NCBI GenBank assembly: GCA_905480385.1
Contig: CAJQQC010000040.1
Span: 1 to 36,240 of the forward strand
DNA from: an uncultured Winogradskyella sp.
GTDB taxonomy: Bacteria; Bacteroidota; Bacteroidia; Flavobacteriales; Flavobacteriaceae
Length of the DNA stretch: 36,240 nt
Reading direction: 5' to 3'
In this document: piece after piece, positions 9,914 to 17,842 of the stretch
Layout of the letters: each line of letters opens with the position of its first letter
Position numbering within the stretch: position 1 is the first letter of the stretch
Translations under genes and position numbers: made by a program
Notes under the pieces: model-generated
What the model was told of the DNA's origin: nothing
Seen by the model: only the letters and a program-made list of their open reading frames with translations
Databases searched by the model: none

Positions 9914-9915
9914 AT

Positions 9916-10350
9916 ATGAAGATTAAAGTTATAAACAAATCCAATCACGATTTACCACATTACGAAACCATAGCATCAGCTGGAATGGATTTACGTGCAA
10001 ATATTTTAGAACAAATAACCTTAAAACCTTTAGAACGCACCATTGTAAAAACAGGTTTATTTATTGAGTTACCACTAGGAATAGAAGCGCAAGTACGTCC
10101 ACGTAGTGGCTTAGCTGCAAAAAAAGGGATTACAGTACTTAATGCACCGGGGACAGTCGATGCAGATTATAGAGGTGAAATAGGCGTGATTTTAGTCAAT
10201 CTTTCTAATGATGATTTTGTAATAGAAAATGGAGAACGTATTGCACAATTAGTCATCGCAAAACACGAACGTGCAGAATGGGAACAAGTAGAATCCTTAT
10301 CAGAAACATCTCGTGGTAAAGGTGGTTTTGGAAGTACGGGCGTAAAATAA
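9916..10350 (+). CDS. dut: Deoxyuridine 5'-triphosphate nucleotidohydrolase (dUTPase)
   Basis: Hydrolyses dUTP to dUMP and pyrophosphate. This keeps uracil out of DNA and supplies dUMP for thymidylate synthesis; the enzyme is normally a trimer in the cytoplasm. The 144-residue length is standard. All five trimeric dUTPase motifs are visible: SAGMDLRA (21-28), RPRSGLA (61-67), [10 protein letters not shown] (79-88, catalytic Asp82), GERIAQLV (107-114), and the C-terminal arm [10 protein letters not shown] (133-142). It starts 2 bases after the flippase stop, so the two are translationally close. No odd feature is seen in the protein. Confidence 0.97.
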   Translation: MKIKVINKSNHDLPHYETIASAGMDLRANILEQITLKPLERTIVKTGLFIELPLGIEAQVRPRSGLAAKKGITVLNAPGTVDADYRGEIGVILVNLSNDDFVIENGERIAQLVIAKHERAEWEQVESLSETSRGKGGFGSTGVK

Positions 10351-10351
10351 T

Positions 10352-10387
10352 TTGAGATGTCATTCAGCGCAAGGCGAAGAATCTCAA
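10352..10387 (+). repeat. Degenerate copy of a dispersed palindromic intergenic repeat
   Basis: Between dut and the nucleotidyltransferase gene, TTGAGAT (10352-10358) and ATCTCAA (10381-10387) are inverted around TGTCATTCAGCGC and AAGGCGAAGA-type sequence. This closely resembles the GTCATTCTGAGCG/GCGAAGAATCTC intergenic repeat that I recall as frequent in many Bacteroidota genomes. Its place inside an operon suggests a transcribed hairpin or a relic. Confidence 0.5.
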
Positions 10388-10418
10388 CTAAATAATTAAT
10401 AAAGAATCAATTCAAAGC

Positions 10419-11438
10419 ATGAAGATAATAGTACCAATGGCAGGTCGTGGTTCACGATTGAGACCGCATAGTTTAACAGTACCAAAACCATTAATTCCGG
10501 TTGCAGGTCAACCCATAGTTCACAGATTAGTAAAAGATATTGCCAAGGTTTTAAAACAGCCTATCGAGGAAATTGCATTTGTACTTGGCGATCCCGCTTT
10601 TTTTGGAGATGACGTTGTTACTAGTTTAAAGCAATTAGCAGAAAGCTTAGGAGCAAAAGCATCAATTTACAGACAAGACCAACCTTTAGGTACTGGTCAC
10701 GCAATTATGAGTGCAGAGCCTTCTTTATCTGGCCCAGCCGTAATTGCTTATGCAGATACACTGATTCGTGCTGAGTTTGATTTAGATCCAGAAGCTGATA
10801 GCGTTATTTGGACAAAACGTGTTGCGAATCCTGAAGCTTATGGTGTAGTAAAGTTAAATGACAAACAAGAAATCGTTGAGCTAGTTGAAAAGCCAGATGC
10901 TTTTGTTAGTGACCAAGCCGTCATAGGTATCTATTATTTCAAAGATGTAGCGGTATTAAAATCGAAGCTTCAAGGGGTATTGGATGAAAACGTTATGAAT
11001 GGCGGAGAGTATCAAATCAATGACGGTATAAAACGTATGATGGCAGATGGAAGAGTTTTTAAGACTGGAACGGTTGACGAATGGATGGATTGCGGGAATA
11101 AAGCCGTAACGCTTGAAACCAACACCAAAATGTTAGGTTTTTTAAAGTCCGATGGAGAAGAAAAATTAGTTGATGATTCCGTTGTTTTAGAAAATTCAAC
11201 AATCATCGAACCTTGTTTCATTGGTCAAAATGTAGTGCTTAAAAACAGTACTATTGGACCTAATGTTTCCATAGGAAATGGAACAACTATAGAGAACTCA
11301 GTCGTTAAAAATAGTTTAATCCAGACGCAAACTACTATTAAAAACGCTACATTAGACCAAGCCATGATTGGTAATCACGTAAAGTATAATGGTGAGTTTA
11401 CTAAAATTAGTATTGGTGATTATTCACAAATGGAATAA
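10419..11438 (+). CDS. Sugar-phosphate nucleotidyltransferase with left-handed beta-helix tail
   Basis: A 339-residue enzyme expected to join a nucleoside triphosphate to a sugar 1-phosphate, giving an NDP-sugar for envelope glycans. The N-terminus MKIIVPMAGRGSRLRPHSLT followed by VPKPLIPVAG is the nucleotidyltransferase signature (GxGxRLxP...KP). Later motifs include PLGTGHAI, VIAYADTLI (metal-binding Asp) and EWMDCGN. From about residue 245 the sequence turns into hexapeptide-like repeats (SVVLENSTIIEP, VVLKNSTIGPNVSIGNG), indicating a left-handed beta-helix. The sugar and nucleotide cannot be read from sequence; glucose-1-phosphate thymidylyl- or uridylyltransferase are the usual annotations. 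It is co-oriented with the flippase and dut. Confidence 0.88.
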   Translation: MKIIVPMAGRGSRLRPHSLTVPKPLIPVAGQPIVHRLVKDIAKVLKQPIEEIAFVLGDPAFFGDDVVTSLKQLAESLGAKASIYRQDQPLGTGHAIMSAEPSLSGPAVIAYADTLIRAEFDLDPEADSVIWTKRVANPEAYGVVKLNDKQEIVELVEKPDAFVSDQAVIGIYYFKDVAVLKSKLQGVLDENVMNGGEYQINDGIKRMMADGRVFKTGTVDEWMDCGNKAVTLETNTKMLGFLKSDGEEKLVDDSVVLENSTIIEPCFIGQNVVLKNSTIGPNVSIGNGTTIENSVVKNSLIQTQTTIKNATLDQAMIGNHVKYNGEFTKISIGDYSQME

Positions 11439-11458
11439 AATTTGAATAGCTATTTGTA

Positions 11459-12820
11459 GTGAAACATAAATCGAACATAGCCATACTAGTTTTAGTGCTT
11501 TTTCTAGTACCAATATTTACGTTGGCACAAGATAAACTAGGAGATGAACCTGAGGACGATTTAGGAAATATTAGTGACGATTATCAAGAACACTTCTTCG
11601 AAGCACTTAAACAAAAAGGTATTGAAAACTATAAACGTGCTATCGTAGCTCTTGAAAAATGTTTAGATATAGATGACACAAAGCCGGTTATATATTTTGA
11701 GTTAGGTAAAAACCACAATACACTTAATAATTTTGGAGCAGCAGAAGAGGCTCTTAAAAAAGCCATTTCAATGCAACCAGATAACGAGTGGTTTTTAGAC
11801 GAGCTTTATGATGTGTACTATAAGCAGGACGATTTTGATAATGCTATAAAAACAGTCAAACAATTAGTCAAATACCATCCTGATTATAAAATGGATTTGG
11901 CGACGATTTACATTCAAAAAGGAAAATATAATCAAGCTTTAAAAGTTCTTGACGAGCTTGACCAAACTTTAGGCACTAATGAAGTCAGAGATCAAATGCG
12001 TAACACAATATACAGAGAAACTGGGGCTGCTAGTGACAGAATAGATAATCTTAAAGAACGTATTGCTGCTGATCCAAATAATGAGAACAATCATTTACAA
12101 CTTATTTACAGATATAGTCAAACAGGAAAAACTAATAAAGCTTTTGATGCTGCAAAAGAGTTATTAGAAATACAACCAGAATCTAAATTGGTGCATTTGG
12201 CATTATATAAGTTTTATCTTGATGATAACGAAATAGAAAAAGCGATTTTATCAATGAAATTGGTCTTAAATACACCTGAAATTGACGAAGAAGTAAAGTC
12301 AAAAGTGCTTAAGGATTTTTTGTCTTTTGTTGAGAAAAATCCAAAACATCAAAAGGATTTAATCGAAGCAACAGATAATGAAGACATCGAAAAGAATGCC
12401 AAGTCACTATCGAATTTAGGCACCTATTATCTTAAAACAGGCGACAAGCAAAAGGCACTCAAAAATTATAAAGAAGCTTTAAAACAAAACCCAAGTGATT
12501 TTAAATTATTACGAGACGTTATTTTATTACATCTCGAACTCAAACAATTTAAAGAAGCTTTAAAACAAAGTGAAATCGCTCTAGAATTTTACCCTGCTCA
12601 GCCAATTCTATATTTACTTAATGGTGTTTCAAACATTAATCTTAGCGTACCTAAAAAGGCAATCGATAGTTTAGAAACGGGACTTGATTTCCTAGTCGAA
12701 AACCCAACAATGGAAAGAGATTTTTACATGCAACTTAGTGAAGCTTATAAGTTAACCAATAATAATGCAAAGTCAAAAGCGTTTGCTATAAAGGCACAAG
12801 CCATAAAAGAACAGAAATAA
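11459..12820 (+). CDS. Secreted/periplasmic TPR-repeat protein
   Basis: A 453-residue protein beginning with a signal peptide (MKHKSNIAILVLVLFLVPIF, then TLAQDK). The start is GTG at 11459, which yields the full signal sequence. The rest is helical with many tetratricopeptide repeats, for example YFELGKNHNTLNNFGAAEEA, LGTYYLKTGDKQKALKNYKE and LNGVSNINLSVPKKAIDSLE. TPRs mediate protein-protein binding, so a scaffold role in the periplasm is inferred. It starts 20 bases after the nucleotidyltransferase and ends 2 bases before the DUF4292 lipoprotein, placing it in an envelope-biogenesis operon. I recall this TPR-DUF4292-M23 order as conserved in flavobacteria; no specific function is known to me. 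Confidence 0.85.
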   Translation: MKHKSNIAILVLVLFLVPIFTLAQDKLGDEPEDDLGNISDDYQEHFFEALKQKGIENYKRAIVALEKCLDIDDTKPVIYFELGKNHNTLNNFGAAEEALKKAISMQPDNEWFLDELYDVYYKQDDFDNAIKTVKQLVKYHPDYKMDLATIYIQKGKYNQALKVLDELDQTLGTNEVRDQMRNTIYRETGAASDRIDNLKERIAADPNNENNHLQLIYRYSQTGKTNKAFDAAKELLEIQPESKLVHLALYKFYLDDNEIEKAILSMKLVLNTPEIDEEVKSKVLKDFLSFVEKNPKHQKDLIEATDNEDIEKNAKSLSNLGTYYLKTGDKQKALKNYKEALKQNPSDFKLLRDVILLHLELKQFKEALKQSEIALEFYPAQPILYLLNGVSNINLSVPKKAIDSLETGLDFLVENPTMERDFYMQLSEAYKLTNNNAKSKAFAIKAQAIKEQK

Positions 12821-12822
12821 AA

Positions 12823-13614
12823 ATGAAACAATTTCTCAAATATAAGATTACTTCTATACTCATTTTAGGCCTAGTCATGATGAGCTTTTTGGGTTGTAAA
12901 TCTACAAGGGCAATCGCATCATCAGGAGAAGCGAGTTCAGACTTGTCTTCTAAGCAATTGATAAAAGCCCATAAAAAAAACGATGTAGACTTTAAAACAT
13001 TACAAGCAAAAGCTAAAATTGATATCACTCAAGGCGAAAAAAGGCAAGGAGCTACATTTAATCTTCGAATCCAAAAAGATAAGATAATATGGTTAAGTGC
13101 GCCGTTAGGTTTGGCAAGGATGAAAATTACACCAGACCAAGTTCAATTTTATAACAAAACAGATAACACGTATTTTGATGGCAATTACCAATTGTTAAGT
13201 GACTTTGCGGGCTTTGAATTAGACTTCAAGAAAGTACAAAACATATTAATGGGGCAAGCCATTTATGACTTAAAAGAAAAACCGCATGAGGTAAATATTC
13301 AGGACAACTCTTATGTGCTTCAGCCTAAAACACAAGATGTATTATTAGAATTATTTTATTTAATGAATGCGTCGCATTTTAAACTAAATTCTTTACAAAT
13401 GGCACAATCAGTAAAGCGAAGATTTCTTCAAGTAGATTATAAATCTTACCAAGACGTTGATAAGAACGTTATCCCAAAAGAAATCAAAATTATTGCTGTT
13501 GAAGACACTGATGAAGCATTAATTGATATGGAAATTAAATCGGTAACGCTTAATGGCGAAGTACGTTTTCCTTTCAGAATTCCTTCAGGTTATACAGAAA
13601 TTGAATTGAATTAA
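12823..13614 (+). CDS. DUF4292 family lipoprotein
   Basis: A 263-residue predicted outer-membrane or periplasmic lipoprotein. The signal ends LVMMSFLGC, with the lipidated Cys at residue 25. The mature sequence contains TLQAKAKIDITQGEKRQGAT and IIWLSAPLGLARMKITPDQV, which resemble DUF4292 proteins. These proteins are broadly LolA/LolB-like in their predicted half-barrel fold, which suggests handling of a hydrophobic ligand such as a lipoprotein acyl chain. That role is inference only. The gene is tightly packed between the TPR gene (2-base gap) and the EnvC-like gene (1-base gap), so translation of the three is probably coupled. Confidence 0.85.
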   Translation: MKQFLKYKITSILILGLVMMSFLGCKSTRAIASSGEASSDLSSKQLIKAHKKNDVDFKTLQAKAKIDITQGEKRQGATFNLRIQKDKIIWLSAPLGLARMKITPDQVQFYNKTDNTYFDGNYQLLSDFAGFELDFKKVQNILMGQAIYDLKEKPHEVNIQDNSYVLQPKTQDVLLELFYLMNASHFKLNSLQMAQSVKRRFLQVDYKSYQDVDKNVIPKEIKIIAVEDTDEALIDMEIKSVTLNGEVRFPFRIPSGYTEIELN

Positions 13615-13615
13615 T

Positions 13616-14836
13616 ATGCGATTACAAAGCATCTTCATAATAGTAATAGTAGCATTGTTTTCAGCATCATTTGTATCTGCACAAAGTCAGAAACAAAAAC
13701 AACTTGAAGCCAAGCGACAACGTCTACTAAAGGAAATATCTCAACTTAATTCGCTAAACAGAGCCAATAAAACAAAAGAAAAATCTGTTGTCTCTCAGGT
13801 TGAAGATGCCAACTACAAAATAAGAGTACGTCAAAATTTGATTAAGGTATCTAATGAGCAAGCCAATCAATTAACAAGAGACATTAATAACAATCAAAAA
13901 AAAATCACTCAACTTAGAAATCAATTAAAAGAATTAAAAGACGATTATGCGAAAATGGTTGTAAAGTCTTATAAAAGCAAGTCTGAACAAAGTAAAGTCA
14001 TGTTTTTATTGTCATCAGATAACTTTAAACAAGCGTATAAACGTCTTCAGTACATTAATCAATACAAAGAATATCAGAAAAAACAAGCCGAAGATATCAA
14101 AGTGAAAACACAAGATTTGCAAAAGCTAAATTTAGAATTAGCTGAACAAAAGGAAATCAAAAAGAAGTTGGTCGTAGAAAACCGCAAAGTAAAAAAAGAG
14201 TTAGAGTTTGAGATGAAAATGCAACAAGATTTAATGGTGTTGATTAGAAAGGATATCAAAAAGTACGCTGCGGAGATTAGTAAAAAACGACAAGAAGCAG
14301 ACCGAATAGACAAAGAAATAAATCGTTTGATTCGTGAAGCAATTGTCGCATCAAATAAAAAAGCTGGGAAAACAACGTCCACAGGAAAGTTTGTCTTGAC
14401 ACCAGCAGCCAAAAAATTAGCTGCCAATTTTGAGTCTAATAAAGGAAAACTACGTTGGCCAGTCGATAGAGGTGTTATAAAAAGTAAATACGGATTACAA
14501 CGCTCAATTACTGATAGAACTGTGAAGAATAACTATAGAAGTATTTATATCTCAACAGAAAAAAATGCCAATGTCAAAGCAGTTTTCAAAGGAGAGGTTT
14601 ATAAAATTATGGTCATCAAAAACGCAAATCCTGCTGTAATGATTAGCCATGGAAGCTATATTACAGTATATATGAATATGTCTAAGATTAATGTAAAGTC
14701 AGGTGACAAAATCGAAACAGGACAAACCATTGGCGAAGCATTTACCAATAAATCTTCTGGGGAAACCTTATTGGGCTTTAGAGTCTATAAAAATGATGCA
14801 ACTCAAAACCCTGAATATTGGTTATCTAAAAACTAA
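13616..14836 (+). CDS. EnvC-like murein hydrolase activator (coiled coil plus degenerate LytM/M23)
   Basis: A 406-residue secreted protein: signal peptide (about 1-22, ending SFVSAQ), a long lysine- and glutamine-rich coiled coil (about 25-240), and a C-terminal LytM/peptidase M23 domain starting KGKLRWPVDRGVIKSKYG (about 280-400). Active M23 enzymes carry an HxxxD zinc motif and an HxH motif. Here the first is replaced around NNYRSIYIST, and the final HxH is replaced by GFRVY. The domain is therefore probably inactive as an enzyme, as in E. coli EnvC, which activates amidases during division. The role as an activator of septal or other murein hydrolases is inferred. It is the last gene of the operon and its stop overlaps the convergent small lipoprotein gene by 4 bases. 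Confidence 0.88.
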   Translation: MRLQSIFIIVIVALFSASFVSAQSQKQKQLEAKRQRLLKEISQLNSLNRANKTKEKSVVSQVEDANYKIRVRQNLIKVSNEQANQLTRDINNNQKKITQLRNQLKELKDDYAKMVVKSYKSKSEQSKVMFLLSSDNFKQAYKRLQYINQYKEYQKKQAEDIKVKTQDLQKLNLELAEQKEIKKKLVVENRKVKKELEFEMKMQQDLMVLIRKDIKKYAAEISKKRQEADRIDKEINRLIREAIVASNKKAGKTTSTGKFVLTPAAKKLAANFESNKGKLRWPVDRGVIKSKYGLQRSITDRTVKNNYRSIYISTEKNANVKAVFKGEVYKIMVIKNANPAVMISHGSYITVYMNMSKINVKSGDKIETGQTIGEAFTNKSSGETLLGFRVYKNDATQNPEYWLSKN

Positions 14837-15051
14837 ATATTAACGATGACGTAACCGTTTTTTGTTTTACTGTAACGCTTTCCGTTCCAGACATAATAAC
14901 GTTTCCCATTTATACGAACCACTTTGTGGTTTCTTGGTAATTTATTTACCACTGTAACATTAGCAGGTTGCCTTAAAATTACGCGACGAGCACAAGAGTT
15001 AAGACTCAAAAAGAAAATAAGGCCCAATAAAATAAGTAGATTCTTCATCAT
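14833..15051 (-). CDS. Small basic lipoprotein, function unknown
   Basis: A 72-residue protein with a signal peptide and a good lipobox (LSLNSC, Cys19). The mature part is about 53 residues and strongly basic (VVRINGKRYYVWNGKRYSKT), with two near-repeats of NGKRYY/NGKRYS. Such tandem NGKRY-type motifs occur in small Bacteroidota envelope lipoproteins, but I know no assigned function. The positive charge might favour contact with peptidoglycan or lipopolysaccharide; this is speculation. The 3' end overlaps the end of the EnvC-like gene on the other strand by 4 bases. Confidence 0.75.
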   Translation of the reverse strand: MMKNLLILLGLIFFLSLNSCARRVILRQPANVTVVNKLPRNHKVVRINGKRYYVWNGKRYSKTKNGYVIVNI

Positions 15052-15105
15052 TAAAAGATTTAGGTTTAATAATGAATAAGACTACAAAAAAGGCAATAGG
15101 TTTAA

Positions 15106-15615
15106 TTACTGAAACAAAGCTTTTAGTTCAGTGGCATCTGTAGCTTTCATTTTACCGGCAATAACTAAGCTCAATTGTTTGCGCCTCAAGGCAGCGTCAA
15201 AACGCTCTTTTTCTAATTCTGTTTCAGGGATTAGCTCAGGTACTTTTACTGGACGCCCAGTTTCGTCAACAGCCACAAAGGTATAGATAGCCTCATTGGC
15301 TTTAATACATTCACCAGATTCACGGTCTTCAATCCATACATCCATATATACTTCCATAGATGATGTAAAAGCACGAGACACTTTAGCCTCAATAGTGACT
15401 ACACTTCCAACAGGAACCGAACGATTAAATGCGACATGATTTACAGAAGCTGTGACGACTATTCTTCGGGAATGACGACGTGCAGCAATACTTGCACAAC
15501 GGTCCATCCGCGCCAATAGTTCACCTCCAAATAGGTTGTTTAATGGATTTGTTTCGCTCGGTAAAACGAGGTCTGTAACTATAGTTTTTGATTGAAATGC
15601 GGTTCTTGATTCCAT
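15106..15615 (-). CDS. Acyl-CoA thioesterase, hotdog fold (YciA/ACOT type)
   Basis: Hydrolyses acyl-CoA to free acid and CoA in the cytoplasm. The 169-residue protein has one hotdog domain. The stretch NPLNNLFGGELLARMD (23-38) holds the active-site pattern of the YciA/cytosolic acyl-CoA hydrolase family, with Asp38 as the likely catalytic residue. RIVVTASVNHVAFNRSV is the matching second strand block. The acyl specificity cannot be predicted. It is a single gene with its own likely promoter: a TACCTTTG element lies 19-26 bases upstream of the ATG. The convergent or co-oriented neighbours share no obvious pathway. Confidence 0.9.
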   Translation of the reverse strand: MESRTAFQSKTIVTDLVLPSETNPLNNLFGGELLARMDRCASIAARRHSRRIVVTASVNHVAFNRSVPVGSVVTIEAKVSRAFTSSMEVYMDVWIEDRESGECIKANEAIYTFVAVDETGRPVKVPELIPETELEKERFDAALRRKQLSLVIAGKMKATDATELKALFQ

Positions 15616-15633
15616 AAGCTATATGATTCAACA

Positions 15634-15641
15634 CAAAGGTA
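15634..15641 (-). promoter_or_regulatory. Candidate flavobacterial -7 promoter element (TACCTTTG)
   Basis: On the minus strand this reads TACCTTTG, an exact match to the Bacteroidota sigma-A -7 consensus TAnnTTTG. It is 19 bases upstream of the thioesterase start. No clear TTG -33 element is seen at 17-23 bases further upstream. Confidence 0.6.
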
Positions 15642-15699
15642 AATTAAAAAGTATGAAGTGAGTAATAAGCAGTATTAAGTTTTAGCTAAAGAGAATAAA

Positions 15700-16638
15700 T
15701 TATTTATTCAAGTTTTGCACTAATAACCATGCATCTTTATTATGTGCTTTTCTGATGACATATAAAGAGCGTTGAGCTTCAGCTCTATTATCGTAACTAG
15801 AGTATACAACCTGATGTAATCCAAAACGATTTACACCTATTTTACGAGCTTTATAACCCAATACTTTAAGTTGTTCTACTTTTTTATCAGAGTTGCCTTC
15901 TATTCTAAAAGCTCCAGCAACAACATGGTAATTACCCATTTGCTTTTCTACTGAGAATGTAGCAGCTGGTAAAGGATTACTTATAAAAAATGTGGCTTCT
16001 TGTATTTCAGCTTCAATCTGAGTGGTAGCTTTTTGTTGTGCAACTTGGTTGTGCTCGTTTACAGAATCATTATAGATTTTACCAGTACCCAAACCACCTA
16101 ACCCTAAAACAATAATTGCAGCTGCAGCATATTTTAACCAGTTGCTAGAACGTTTTTTAGCCGTTAAAACTATAGGCAATTTACCTTCAATAACCTCAAT
16201 TTCTTGTTTACATACTTCTCGTGTAACATCGTTTGCATTAAAGTGTGATAACCCAAAAGCATCAGTTAAGTAATTGATATGGTAAGATGGATTAAAGACT
16301 ATACTACCTTCCGTATTTAGTAGTAAATCTCCAATATTATTAAATGATATTGTTTCCCCATCAATCAAATAAGATTTAATAGCTTTGACTTGTTTGTTAA
16401 CTTTTTCAACTGCGACTTGGTATGGTACCTTTTCAACTTCGGCAATATAATTTACTAAAAGCCCATCATTATTTTGAAGTTGCTCATTAAAAGACAACAC
16501 TTTTTTTGGTGGATAAAAGGTATGAGTAGATTGGTGTATTTTAGCAGAAATGCGATTAGTCAAAAACGCACCAAAACCTGGTACGGTTACACAATCGTAT
16601 CTATATAATAAATCACTGATGTAAGTTTCTAATTGCAT
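15700..16638 (-). CDS. HU-CCDC81 and SPOR domain protein
   Basis: A membrane-anchored protein that probably binds peptidoglycan. I place the start at ATG 16638 (MQLETYISDLLYRYDCV); an in-frame GTG two codons upstream is less likely. This gives 312 residues. The N-terminal 150 residues resemble the two bacterial HU-CCDC81 domains (DCVTVPGFGAFLTNRIS; IGDLLLNTEGSIVFNPSY), which are HU-like and cytoplasmic here. One membrane segment follows (about 168-186, LKYAAAAIIVLGLGGLGTG). After a linker, a SPOR domain starts near YHVVAGAFRIEGN (about 231) and runs to the end. SPOR domains bind denuded glycan strands at division septa, so a link between septal cell wall and a cytoplasmic DNA- or protein-binding domain is plausible. 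It is divergent from dprA. Confidence 0.87.
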   Translation of the reverse strand: MQLETYISDLLYRYDCVTVPGFGAFLTNRISAKIHQSTHTFYPPKKVLSFNEQLQNNDGLLVNYIAEVEKVPYQVAVEKVNKQVKAIKSYLIDGETISFNNIGDLLLNTEGSIVFNPSYHINYLTDAFGLSHFNANDVTREVCKQEIEVIEGKLPIVLTAKKRSSNWLKYAAAAIIVLGLGGLGTGKIYNDSVNEHNQVAQQKATTQIEAEIQEATFFISNPLPAATFSVEKQMGNYHVVAGAFRIEGNSDKKVEQLKVLGYKARKIGVNRFGLHQVVYSSYDNRAEAQRSLYVIRKAHNKDAWLLVQNLNK

Positions 16639-16711
16639 ATACACAAATTTATAAAATTTTGTATTCTATCAACCTGTTGACGCACTAATTTATTAACATC
16701 GTAAAAAATGT

Positions 16712-16719
16712 TATTTTTG
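16712..16719 (+). promoter_or_regulatory. Candidate -7 promoter element for dprA (TATTTTTG)
   Basis: TATTTTTG matches TAnnTTTG and ends 19 bases before the dprA ATG, in the 100-base divergent region. A TTG at 16677-16679 is too far (32 bases) to be a standard -33 element. Confidence 0.45.
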
Positions 16720-16738
16720 ATGTTTATTCAAAATTTAA

Positions 16739-17842
16739 ATGACAGAAGATCAATTCATAAATATTTTAGCACTCCAACATGTTCCTAAAATAGGTTCAAC
16801 CACGGCTAAAAAATTAATCGCACATTGTGGAAGTGCCGAAGCTGTTTTTAAAGAAAAGAAAAGTAATATTCTGAAAATTGATAGGATTGGAACTGTTACT
16901 ATTGAAGGCTTGTTTGATAGCATTCATTTTGAAGAAGCTAAAAATGAATTACGTTTTATAAAAGACAATAATATAGGCTATACGTGTTTTACAGATTCAG
17001 ATTATCCTGAACGTTTAAAACACTGTATTGATGCACCATTGTTGTTATTTCAGTCAGGGAATATTAACCTCCACAACAAACGAATAATTAGTGTTGTCGG
17101 TGCCAGAAAGATTACAAAAAGCGGTATTGCCTTTTGCGAGAAACTTGTTGAAGAATTAACTCCTTATGACCCAGTAATTATTTCGGGATTTGCTTACGGT
17201 ACAGATATAACTGCACACAAAGCAGCCTTAAAAAACAACCTACAAACTATTGGATGTTTAGCACATGGCTTGAACCAAATTTACCCAAAAATCCACAAAA
17301 AGTATATGGTAGATGTCGAAAAACATGGCGGATTTTTTACAGACTTTTGGAGTACTGATGCCTTTGATAGAAACAATTTTTTAAAACGAAACCGAATTAT
17401 TGCAGGACTTAGCGAAGCTACAATTGTTATAGAATCTGCAGAAAAAGGCGGAAGCTTAGTTACTGCCGATATTGCAAACTCTTATAATAGAGATGTTTTT
17501 GCTGTCCCGGGGAGAACAACGGATAGTCAAAGTGTAGGTTGTAATAATCTAATTAAAGCCAATCAAGCTCATTTATTGTCAAACCCTTTGGATGTACCAT
17601 ATTTATTAGGGTGGGAATTAGACCATCAACAAAAACCAATAGCCCAAAAACAACTGTTTGTAGAATTAGAGCCAGATGAGAAAATCATCTATAATTACCT
17701 AAAAGAAAACGATAAAGAATTACTCGATGTTATTGCATTACATTGCAATATGCCTACTTATAAATTAGCAGGATTATTATTAAACATGGAATTGAAAGGC
17801 GTTATTAGACCTTTGCCAGGTAAGTTGTTTGAGGTGATTTAA
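16739..17842 (+). CDS. dprA: DNA-processing protein DprA
   Basis: DprA (Smf) binds incoming single-stranded DNA during natural transformation and loads RecA onto it. It is kept in many bacteria not known to be competent. The 367-residue protein has an N-terminal helix-hairpin-helix-like region (about 10-60), then a Rossmann-like DprA core with ISVVGARKITKSGI (117-130), IISGFAYGTDITAHKAAL and AVPGRTTDSQSVGCNNLI. The C-terminal 70 residues look like the winged-helix (DML1-like) domain. It is a stand-alone gene that ends tail-to-tail with trpS, sharing 4 bases. recA is in the same window 5 kb away but in a separate unit. Confidence 0.96.
   Translation: MTEDQFINILALQHVPKIGSTTAKKLIAHCGSAEAVFKEKKSNILKIDRIGTVTIEGLFDSIHFEEAKNELRFIKDNNIGYTCFTDSDYPERLKHCIDAPLLLFQSGNINLHNKRIISVVGARKITKSGIAFCEKLVEELTPYDPVIISGFAYGTDITAHKAALKNNLQTIGCLAHGLNQIYPKIHKKYMVDVEKHGGFFTDFWSTDAFDRNNFLKRNRIIAGLSEATIVIESAEKGGSLVTADIANSYNRDVFAVPGRTTDSQSVGCNNLIKANQAHLLSNPLDVPYLLGWELDHQQKPIAQKQLFVELEPDEKIIYNYLKENDKELLDVIALHCNMPTYKLAGLLLNMELKGVIRPLPGKLFEVI

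Noticed and set aside
14074..14427. A 117-residue minus-strand ORF with Ser/Phe/Cys-rich sequence
   Set aside because: Its composition is that expected from reading the lysine-rich coiled coil of the EnvC-like gene backwards.
16639..16644. GTG start for the HU-CCDC81/SPOR protein
   Set aside because: It adds only two residues before a normal ATG start.
16644..16651. TAAATTTG on the minus strand as the promoter of the SPOR gene
   Set aside because: It is only 5 bases upstream of the ATG, leaving almost no leader; a promoter there is possible but not convincing.
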